A DNA stretch of 40,368 bases from assembly GCA_017962275.1 (NCBI GenBank), contig JAGCVQ010000024.1, positions 1 through 40,368 on the forward strand. The letters run 5' to 3'. Within the stretch, counting starts at the first letter, position 1. Each line of letters opens with the position of its first letter. Shown piece by piece: positions 34,381 through 40,368 of this stretch. The position numbers and the translations under genes were made by a program. The notes beneath the pieces are model-generated. The model was given only the letters and a program-made list of their open reading frames with translations. It was not told where the DNA came from and ran no database searches. The stretch comes from Bacteroidales bacterium (lineage in GTDB: Bacteria; Bacteroidota; Bacteroidia; Bacteroidales; WCHB1-69).

Positions 34381-36042
34381 ATGAAAAATAAAATCTTATT
34401 CGTTGTCTTACTGTCTGTTTTCCAGATAGTTATTCTTAACAACAACCTCCTTTCGGCGCAGAAGCTGAAACCGGCCGAGGTGCCGTCGGATGTCGTTCAA
34501 ACGTTAGAGGAGCAATATTCCTACGTGAAAGTGACCGGCTGGATGAAGGAAGGCAACACCTACATTGCCAGTATCAAGGACGGATCCACGAACGGCAAAG
34601 TCTATCTGAGCAGTGCGGGTGAGTGGATTCGCACGCTGTTCACCGTGCCGACCAACGAGCTTCCTTCATCGATAACGGATTATGTGAAAGAGAATTACCC
34701 CGATTTCGTCATCGCGGTCAGTGCTTTGGAGGAGAAAGAGGACGAGAGCACGCACTACTATTTGGAGGTGAAGGAGGACGCCATCGGGGCGAAGCCGTCC
34801 GTGCTGACGTTCGCGAGCACAGGCACGAACAAACTGCTCTCGCGCACCGATCCGGAAGGTTTCCAAGATCCTACGATGAAGCATCCCGACAAGATCGAGC
34901 AGGCCAAAGCCGCCGCCGCTGAGAAGCAGGCGCAGAAGGCCGAAGCCGCCAAACGCGAGGCCGAGGAGAAGGCTGCCGCCGAGAAAGCCGCTAAGGAAGC
35001 GGCCAAAGCTGCCGCCAAGACTCCCGCTCCCAAGCCGACCACCACAACCGCATCGAAGCCAGCTACCTCTACCTCAAAACCGACTACTACTGCGTCCAAG
35101 CCTGCCGAACCTCAAAAAGAGGCGAAGCCCAAGAAGGAGAAACCCGAACCCGTGGTGAAAGACGAACACGGCAATATCGCCATCAAAGCCAACACCGTGC
35201 CCGAAGTTGTCTCCAAAGCGTTGGTCAAGAAGGTGCTGCACCCGGCCGAACTCAACTGGTTCCTCGTGGACAGCATGTACATCGCCCGCTGCCTCAACCA
35301 AGGCAAGAAAACGGCCGTCTATATCACTCCCCAAGGCATCTGGGAGAAAACCCTCACCATCATGCCTGAAGAATCTGTTTCCGGACTGATGGCCAAGCAC
35401 CTCAACGATTTCTACCCCGGCTGGCGGTTCAAGAGCGCCGTCAAGGAACAGCGTGCCGACAAGGATGACAAAATGATGGTGGAATTCTACGAGAAAGCCA
35501 ACTACAAGGCCAAATTGGTCACCACCGTCTTCTTTGACAAGGCCGGCAAGCTGATCCGCACCGTGGATCCCGACTACGAGCTGGGCGGCGGCAAGAGCGA
35601 AAGCGCAGAGGATGACGCCCTCAACAAATACTACGAGAAGATGAACATGACGCTGGACAACGATGATGCCTCCAGCGTGCCCGAGAATGTGAAGGCCGCC
35701 TTTAAACTCAAATACCCGAAGGTGACCAACGTGGAATGGAAAGAAGACGGCTACATGAACTACATCGCCGCCTTCTACACCACCCGCGGCAAGGAGTTCT
35801 GCGTGTTCAACAGCTACGGCGAGATTACGGAAACCTGGGTGCTGGGCAAGAACGAGAGTCTCTCCGCCACCATCCAAGATTACCTCAAAAAAGAGTATAA
35901 GAGCTGCAAGCTCAAGGAATTCTACACCGTGAAACGCCTCGCCGACAAGCTCACCGCCTACAAGGTCATTATTGTGGACAAGAAGACCCAGGAGGAACAG
36001 GAGTTGTGGTTCAATTTGTCGGGAAAACCGATTGAATATTAA
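34381..36042 (+). CDS. Secreted multi-domain PepSY-like protein with charged helix and Thr/Pro linker
   Basis: 553 residues with an N-terminal signal (FVVLLSVFQIVILNNNLLSA). It contains about four copies of a small alpha-beta unit of the PepSY-like (BLIP-like) type: near residues 30-160 (VPSDVVQTLEEQYSYVKVTG), 285-420 (VPEVVSKALVKKVLHPAELN) and 450-553 (VPENVKAAFKLKYPKVTNVE, then WKEDGYMNYIAAFY). Between the first and second groups is a long Ala/Lys/Glu helix (KAAAEKAAKEAAKAAAKTPA) and a Thr/Pro linker (TASKPATSTSKPTTTASKPA). PepSY-like proteins are periplasmic and may inhibit proteases or bind peptides; here the two ends seem held apart by a spacer. The linker matches that of the DUF6515-like protein. 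Confidence 0.8.
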   Translation: MKNKILFVVLLSVFQIVILNNNLLSAQKLKPAEVPSDVVQTLEEQYSYVKVTGWMKEGNTYIASIKDGSTNGKVYLSSAGEWIRTLFTVPTNELPSSITDYVKENYPDFVIAVSALEEKEDESTHYYLEVKEDAIGAKPSVLTFASTGTNKLLSRTDPEGFQDPTMKHPDKIEQAKAAAAEKQAQKAEAAKREAEEKAAAEKAAKEAAKAAAKTPAPKPTTTTASKPATSTSKPTTTASKPAEPQKEAKPKKEKPEPVVKDEHGNIAIKANTVPEVVSKALVKKVLHPAELNWFLVDSMYIARCLNQGKKTAVYITPQGIWEKTLTIMPEESVSGLMAKHLNDFYPGWRFKSAVKEQRADKDDKMMVEFYEKANYKAKLVTTVFFDKAGKLIRTVDPDYELGGGKSESAEDDALNKYYEKMNMTLDNDDASSVPENVKAAFKLKYPKVTNVEWKEDGYMNYIAAFYTTRGKEFCVFNSYGEITETWVLGKNESLSATIQDYLKKEYKSCKLKEFYTVKRLADKLTAYKVIIVDKKTQEEQELWFNLSGKPIEY

Positions 36043-36084
36043 GACGTGAGACGTGAGACGTGAGACGTGGGACGTGGGATGTAA
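36043..36084. repeat. Heptamer array GACGTGA after the PepSY-like gene
   Basis: Six units from the first base after the stop codon: GACGTGA three times, then GACGTGG, GACGTGG and GATGTAA. Confidence 0.9.
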
Positions 36085-36099
36085 GATTATAATATTTGT

Positions 36100-36942
36100 A
36101 TGAAATATTTGGAAATCAAGTTGAATATTGAGCCGGCGGAGCCGTGGAAGGAGGTTTACACCTCGCTGATGGCGGATGCCGGGTGCGACAGTTTCATGGA
36201 CGGTGACACGGAGAACGAGCTGTTGTGCTACATTCCTGAAAAAGACTATCAGGAAGATGTTTTCAAGGACATGCTGGAGAATCCCGAGTTCCCCGAAGTG
36301 AAGATTTCCTACACCGTGGCCCCGATGGAGGACAAGGATTGGAACGCCGCCTGGGAGGCCAACTACGAGCCGGTGATGATCGACGGCAAATGCTATATCC
36401 GTGCCCCCTTCCACCCCTCACGGCCGGATGCAGAATACGAGATTGTGATTGAGCCGAAAATGTCGTTCGGAACGGCACACCACGCCACCACCGCGCAGAT
36501 GGTCTCCTACCTTTTGGAGACGGACGTTCGCGGCAAGGCGGTGCTCGATATGGGAGCCGGAACCGGGGTGTTAGCCATCCTCGCCACCATGAAAGGGGCT
36601 TCTCCCGTCACGGCCATCGACAACGACGAATGGGCCTACCGCAACGGCATCGAGAATGCGCAACACAACCACTGTGACCAACTCAAAGTGCTGTTAGGCG
36701 ACGCGTCCCTGCTTGGCAATGAGCACTACGACATCATCTTAGCGAACATCAACCGAAACATCCTGCTGCAAGACATTCCCCAATATGTCAAATGCATGAA
36801 TGACAATGCATTGCTGTTCTTGAGCGGATTCTACGAAGAGGATCTGCCCGCGTTGCGCTACTGCTGCGCCCAAAACGGCATGCGCTACCTCGACCATAAA
36901 GTCAAGGACAAATGGGTGGCCGCACGATTTGAGCGGATCTAA
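36100..36942 (+). CDS. prmA: Ribosomal protein L11 methyltransferase
   Basis: 280 residues. PrmA trimethylates lysines and the N-terminus of ribosomal protein L11 using SAM. The N-terminal substrate-recognition domain (LEIKLNIEPAEPWKEVYTSL, DWNAAWEANYEPVMI) leads to the methyltransferase core: MSFGTAHHATTAQMVSYLLE, SAM motif I VLDMGAGTGVLAILA at about 148-162, TAIDNDEWAYRNGIENA and motif IV ILANINRNIL at about 213-222, where other PrmA proteins have NILA-type sequences. The length is typical. The 57-bp gap upstream is filled by the GACGTGA array. Confidence 0.95.
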   Translation: MKYLEIKLNIEPAEPWKEVYTSLMADAGCDSFMDGDTENELLCYIPEKDYQEDVFKDMLENPEFPEVKISYTVAPMEDKDWNAAWEANYEPVMIDGKCYIRAPFHPSRPDAEYEIVIEPKMSFGTAHHATTAQMVSYLLETDVRGKAVLDMGAGTGVLAILATMKGASPVTAIDNDEWAYRNGIENAQHNHCDQLKVLLGDASLLGNEHYDIILANINRNILLQDIPQYVKCMNDNALLFLSGFYEEDLPALRYCCAQNGMRYLDHKVKDKWVAARFERI

Positions 36943-36956
36943 ATCAGACGGATTCT

Positions 36957-38438
36957 TTACGGATTTATTGTGAAACCTAACTTCCTGAGCGTCAAAAACT
37001 CTCGGGAAGATAGTTTTACGTTGACTTTTGCGGACTTCCCGTTCGGGCGTATCACTTTCAACCCATTGACCACCACATGGTCGATATAATCCACGGGCTT
37101 TTTGAGCTCACTGAGCTTGCCGGTGGGTTCATAGAGATTCAGGGTGCCGACCAGCGCGGGCGCGACCACCGTCATGTTCTCGATTTTCAGATTGGGCCAG
37201 CACTTGACACTCAATTCCGGACGGGCGTTGGTGGCCGTATCCAACAGCATCACATTGACCAACGAGTGGTGCCGAGTTGTCATCTCGAAGGTGCAGTCAC
37301 GCATTACGATGTCGAACGGCGTATAGGCGTTGTAACTGGAGCGGATACGGACAGGAATACAGTCGATGAAGCGGCACGAGTCGAAAGTCAGCGTGCCGTA
37401 CATGGAGGAGAACTGGGTCTGCCGCTGCCGCAAAATACACCGCCGTAGCAGCACGTCGCGACCATAGCAGTGGATATCGAACCGGTTGAGGTCGCATTCC
37501 GTCAACGTAGTGTTTGAAAGGTGGTTGGTGCCGAACACGCCCCAGTTGCCGTCGGCAGTCACACGCTCGAAAACGGTGTTCCAGAGGTTGTTCAGCGAAA
37601 AGGCGTAACCGTATCCCCGCGAAGCCCCGTAACCCGAGTAGGTGCCATCCACCGTCACATCGCGGAAAGTCACCTTCACGGAATTGGTAATCCCAAACAC
37701 CCCGTCGGCGTTCATCCGGCTCTTGGGAGTGGTCACGTGAACGTCCTCAATCAGCACGTTGCATTGACCATACACGGAAAGACAATAGGTTTTGTATTGC
37801 GACACCTCGGTACGGTGCATCGTAAGTCCGCGGAACAGCTTTCGCGAGGTATCCACTTCGGTGTAGGAAGCACTAAGGTCGGTGGAATCGGTATTCCATG
37901 GCGCGATGGGCGCATTGGCGGCAACACCCTCGTGCAGTAACATAATATCCTGACGATGAATGCTATAGCCATAGCCGATGCGCTCCGTCCAGATATGGCG
38001 GTCGGTGAGAACGAGCAGTTTTTCGCCGCTGGAAAGCTCCGGTACGGAACGGAAGTCACCGCCGTCCACCATCTTCTTGTCTATCGTAATCGGTTTTAGC
38101 GAGGTCTGCAGCGCAAACAGGGTAGCGTGCTGTTGGTTGTTGGTGACATAGAGGACAAGGCCCCCGAAATCCGTGTGCGGACCGAGCGGAATGGTCTGAT
38201 AATCAGGCGGCAGCTCGATATCCAGCGTGTCAATGCCAGCGTAGCTCACCTCCGCACCCAGCGCAAGTGCATCCACATGGGCTTTGTACATCGCCCAGTA
38301 GCGCCCGATGCCGTCGTCAGCCTCGCGCAAACCATAATCAAACGGTGAAATCTGAGCCATGACAGGATGAAAACAAAGGGAACAAAGGAGGATAAGCGCA
38401 GTCGCCAAACGCGAACTGACCTTGTTTCGAATAACCAT
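36957..38438 (-). CDS. Secreted right-handed beta-helix protein of unknown function
   Basis: 493 residues with a signal peptide (ATALILLCSLCFHPVMAQ). From about residue 190 to 400 the sequence falls into coils of the parallel beta-helix type: NVLIEDVHVTTPKSRMNADG, SVKVTFRDVTVDGTY, NTVFERVTADGNWGVFGTNH, TTLTECDLNRFDIHCYGRDV, LRRCILRQRQ, LTFDSCRFIDCIPVRI. Such folds usually bind or cleave polysaccharides, but no catalytic motif of a known lyase or hydrolase family is recognisable. The N-terminal 190 residues resemble the leading part of pectate-lyase-like proteins. No T9SS domain is present, so it is probably periplasmic or outer-membrane associated. It lies 14 bp from the end of the convergent prmA and 57 bp after the LuxE-like gene. 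Confidence 0.8.
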   Translation of the reverse strand: MVIRNKVSSRLATALILLCSLCFHPVMAQISPFDYGLREADDGIGRYWAMYKAHVDALALGAEVSYAGIDTLDIELPPDYQTIPLGPHTDFGGLVLYVTNNQQHATLFALQTSLKPITIDKKMVDGGDFRSVPELSSGEKLLVLTDRHIWTERIGYGYSIHRQDIMLLHEGVAANAPIAPWNTDSTDLSASYTEVDTSRKLFRGLTMHRTEVSQYKTYCLSVYGQCNVLIEDVHVTTPKSRMNADGVFGITNSVKVTFRDVTVDGTYSGYGASRGYGYAFSLNNLWNTVFERVTADGNWGVFGTNHLSNTTLTECDLNRFDIHCYGRDVLLRRCILRQRQTQFSSMYGTLTFDSCRFIDCIPVRIRSSYNAYTPFDIVMRDCTFEMTTRHHSLVNVMLLDTATNARPELSVKCWPNLKIENMTVVAPALVGTLNLYEPTGKLSELKKPVDYIDHVVVNGLKVIRPNGKSAKVNVKLSSREFLTLRKLGFTINP

Positions 38439-38495
38439 ATTGCGGGGAAGTTTTTTTCATTGGATTGGAATGTCAACCGACTGCATCATTGAGAA

Positions 38496-39479
38496 TTACA
38501 CCACGAGAAGGTTACAGCCGCGAATCTGGGCATGGTCGAGGCGACCGAGGATTTCGAACCCTTGCGGATGCCGGCGGCCCAAATCGTCCGTGGCGATGAA
38601 CGAACAGCTGTAAATGTTGGCCAAATCGATAATATTGATGACCCCGGTACTCACCGTATCGCTGCCGTCAAGCGGGTCTTTCTCGCTGCGGAGACGAATC
38701 TGCATCCAGGGCGGGGTGGTAAAAATGTTCCCTCCTTGGCTGTACGCCTGCGAAAGCAGCTCGCACATACCGTACTCGGAGTGGATGTCGGGCACCCCGA
38801 AAGCGCGCCGGAGGGTGCCGTACAACTCCTCCTTCACCATCTCTTTCCGCCGCCCTTTCATTCCACCGGTCTCAAACACAATCAGTTGCGAAAAATCCAG
38901 CTGGTATTTCTCGGCAAAATCCAACAATGCGAAGGTCACGCCCCAAAGAATCGTTTTCTTTTGACTATCACGAAGTTGCACTAACTTTTGATACAGATCT
39001 TCGTGATTATAAAGGTAATAGCCATTGTCGGCCGCACCCGACTCCTGCATCAGCGTCTCCATCATATAAATCAGCGACGACTGCTTCTGTTCCAAGTAGT
39101 TGGGCAGCAACGCGAGGAAGGTATAATCTGACGGATTCCCGTAAAAATGTTGGAAACACTGGACCAAGCTCTTCCGATAGAGGGCCGAATCTTTGATGAG
39201 GTGGCGGGAGGTTTGCATCCCCGTCGTGCCGCTGCTGCGGAAAATAAGACTGGGGGTGAAGGGCGTCGTTTTCACCTCGTGCGTTTTGAAAAAAGAGATG
39301 GGCAGGAATGGAATATCCTCCAACCTGCGCACACTATCTTTCTCTACGCCAAGACATTGGCAATATTTCTGATAGACAGGGTTCTTTTCATATTGAAAGC
39401 GGAAAACCGCTAACGCCGCTCGCTCGAAAAGATCCTGAGAAGAGATATGGAAAAACGAGAAGGGATTCAGGGCTTCCAT
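38496..39479 (-). CDS. LuxE/PaaK-like acyl-protein synthetase or acyltransferase
   Basis: 327 residues of the LuxE family, adenylate-forming enzymes that activate fatty acids. Conserved blocks are NPVYQKYCQCLG, EDIPFLPISFFKTHEV, the AMP-binding loop LIFRSSGTTGMQTSRHLI, FLALLPNYLEQKQSSLIYMM, VFETGGMKGRRKEM, the EYGMCELLSQAYS motif and the closing FIATDDLGRRHPQGFEILGR. In luminous bacteria LuxE works with LuxC and LuxD; none is here. Bacteroidota LuxE-like genes often sit by surface or gliding genes, so a role in acylating a carrier or lipid for the envelope is possible. The start overlaps the gldD end by 13 bp, implying coupled translation. Confidence 0.88.
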   Translation of the reverse strand: MEALNPFSFFHISSQDLFERAALAVFRFQYEKNPVYQKYCQCLGVEKDSVRRLEDIPFLPISFFKTHEVKTTPFTPSLIFRSSGTTGMQTSRHLIKDSALYRKSLVQCFQHFYGNPSDYTFLALLPNYLEQKQSSLIYMMETLMQESGAADNGYYLYNHEDLYQKLVQLRDSQKKTILWGVTFALLDFAEKYQLDFSQLIVFETGGMKGRRKEMVKEELYGTLRRAFGVPDIHSEYGMCELLSQAYSQGGNIFTTPPWMQIRLRSEKDPLDGSDTVSTGVINIIDLANIYSCSFIATDDLGRRHPQGFEILGRLDHAQIRGCNLLVV

Positions 39480-40120
39480 GCGAACGTGTTGATGAGGTGC
39501 ATCGCATCCTCCTTAAGGTACTGAATCACAGGCTGAAGTGAATCATTGTTGGGAACTCCGTCGAAGTAGAGGGTGGCCCGGACAAAGTGGTGTGCGCTGT
39601 CGGTCAGCCAGAACTGGAACGGCGTGGCCACCTCCTTGCCGAAAATCTCGTAAGTCTGTCCCCAAAGGTGCGCTTCGGGGTCATTGATCACCGAATATTG
39701 CACGTCGTCGGCCTTTTGGTAGTGGAACTTCACCATCTTATCCTCCGAAATCATCAACTTCCGCAAGCTGTCCGCGTTTTTGACCTCAAAACAGGTGAAT
39801 CGGAACGAAGCACCCAAGTCGGGATACGTGATGTTCATCCAAAGGGAATGGTCCTCCTGCGGCTCAATGGTGGTGTTGGCGTACACCGACTGCTCGTATG
39901 TGAATGGCAGAAGGGACTCGTAGGAAGCAGCGAAGGTATTGCTTTCCACATGATTCAGTTGCAGTTCCGTGGTATCCACGGAACGGTACTTGTGTTCGGG
40001 GAGGTCAATACGGAAATAGCCCATGGGTTTGGGCTCGGGCAGCGCTTTCGGCTTGCAGGACATTACCACAGACGCCAAGAAGGCCGCTATAATAATATAA
40101 ACGTAAGATTGTCTTCTCAT
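39467..40120 (-). CDS. gldD: Gliding motility / type IX secretion-associated lipoprotein GldD
   Basis: 217 residues. The N-terminal signal (YVYIIIAAFLASVVMSC) ends in a lipobox with lipid-accepting Cys22. Features of GldD are PKPMGYFRIDLPEHKYRSVD, GASFRFTCFEVKNADSL, the closing GKEVATPFQFWLTDSAHHFV and RATLYFDGVPNNDSL. GldD is an essential lipoprotein for gliding in Flavobacterium and is kept in non-gliding Bacteroidota that secrete by T9SS; its exact molecular role is unclear. Two T9SS substrates in this window agree with a working system. The rpoD-type gene lies about 88 bp upstream on the same strand. Confidence 0.93.
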   Translation of the reverse strand: MRRQSYVYIIIAAFLASVVMSCKPKALPEPKPMGYFRIDLPEHKYRSVDTTELQLNHVESNTFAASYESLLPFTYEQSVYANTTIEPQEDHSLWMNITYPDLGASFRFTCFEVKNADSLRKLMISEDKMVKFHYQKADDVQYSVINDPEAHLWGQTYEIFGKEVATPFQFWLTDSAHHFVRATLYFDGVPNNDSLQPVIQYLKEDAMHLINTFAWKP

Positions 40121-40134
40121 TTGACTATTGACTC

Positions 40135-40197
40135 AGGGTTGCAGCCTAATGGCCTTACCCTGGGCTACCGAGCTCTTGCCCCTAACGGGGCTGCTTA
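40135..40197. repeat. Intergenic repeat element between rpoD and gldD
   Basis: The stretch GGGTTGCAGCC, CTTACCCTGGGCTACCGAGC and GCCCCTAACGGGGCTGC includes a small GCCCC/GGGGC hairpin (40177-40191). Two heptamer-like units (TTGACTA, TTGACTC) lie just before it at 40121-40134. It looks like a repetitive extragenic element; I see no gene in the gap. Confidence 0.5.
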
Positions 40198-40208
40198 AGG
40201 AATATATT

Positions 40209-40368
40209 TTACAGATAACTTTTCAGGTTTTTGTTCTTACTGTTTTGACGCAGTCTCTTCAGGGCGCGTTCCTTGATCTGGCGCACGCGCTCCCGCGAAA
40301 GGTCCAGTTTGTCGCCGATTTCATCCAACGTATGCTCGTGGGTGGTGCCGATTCCGAAGAAGAGCCGC
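40209..40368 (-). CDS. rpoD: RNA polymerase sigma factor RpoD-type, C-terminal 53 codons (cut by window edge)
   Basis: The visible part is region 4.2 of a principal sigma factor: LFFGIGTTHEHTLDEIGDKL, then DLSRERVRQIKERALKRLRQ, ending NSKNKNLKSYL. The helix-turn-helix (LDEIGDKLDLSRERVRQIKE) contacts the -35/-33 promoter region. Bacteroidota carry one short principal sigma factor (about 287 residues) that recognises the TTTG/TAnnTTTG promoters seen here. The stop codon is at 40209-40211. The bulk of the gene lies beyond the right edge. Confidence 0.92.
   Translation of the reverse strand, partial: RLFFGIGTTHEHTLDEIGDKLDLSRERVRQIKERALKRLRQNSKNKNLKSYL

Noticed and set aside
35074-36414. Minus-strand open frame of 446 codons
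   Set aside because: It is antisense to the PepSY-like gene and prmA; it crosses their intergenic repeat and has no recognisable domain.

Overview
The window (about 40 kb, mid-50s % GC by eye apart from one AT-rich patch) comes from a member of the phylum Bacteroidota, most likely an anaerobic gut- or rumen-type Bacteroidales. The reasons are: promoters of the Bacteroidota form TAnnTTTG in front of at least fifteen transcription units, few Shine-Dalgarno sites, gldD, two secreted proteins with type IX secretion (T9SS) C-terminal domains, an S46 dipeptidyl-peptidase, a SusB-like GH97 enzyme, a DksA relative without cysteines, and NifJ (pyruvate:ferredoxin oxidoreductase). The species cannot be named from this sequence alone.

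Layout. 1-4010 (minus): the N-terminal 724 codons of nifJ, preceded by an AT-rich pair (YbjQ-domain protein and ORF6N-domain protein) that looks imported. 4257-5844 (plus): HAD phosphatase and DUF1295 membrane protein. 5854-7189 (minus): an ECF sigma factor operon with two small membrane proteins. 7471-10315 (plus): a SUMF1-like secreted protein, purB and upp. 10389-13210 (plus): an MBOAT/AlgX-like O-acetylation pair. 13501-15978 (minus): GH97 alpha-glucosidase. 16123-23137 (plus): FMN-binding lipoprotein, T9SS-exported nuclease/phosphatase-like protein, DksA-like protein, double ABC ATPase, DoxX-thioredoxin membrane protein, TetR-like regulator and a secreted 'asparagine synthetase B' family protein. 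23187-27002 (minus): the overlapping operon M23 peptidase - phoH - lpxK - purine nucleoside phosphorylase. 27220-36942 (plus): four-helix-bundle protein, S46 and C10 peptidases, DUF6515-like protein, tRNA-Gln(CUG), udk, PepSY-like protein and prmA. 36957-40368 (minus): beta-helix protein, LuxE-like protein, gldD and the 3' end of the rpoD-type sigma factor.

How the genes fit together. The cell ferments via pyruvate:ferredoxin oxidoreductase, salvages nucleosides and bases (upp, udk, PNP, purB), and digests oligosaccharides and peptides outside the cytoplasm (GH97, S46, C10), exporting some proteins by T9SS, to which GldD is functionally linked. Housekeeping genes are mixed with envelope genes, and no complete mobile element or defence locus is visible.

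The most unusual feature is non-coding. Many gene ends carry short arrays of 7-bp (sometimes 8-bp) degenerate tandem units. The unit differs from array to array but the period is kept. Several arrays include or abut the stop codon, and two are arranged as inverted arms around a spacer. One inverted pair lies in frame inside the GH97 gene, which also carries a perfect 28-bp palindrome related to one at the end of upp.
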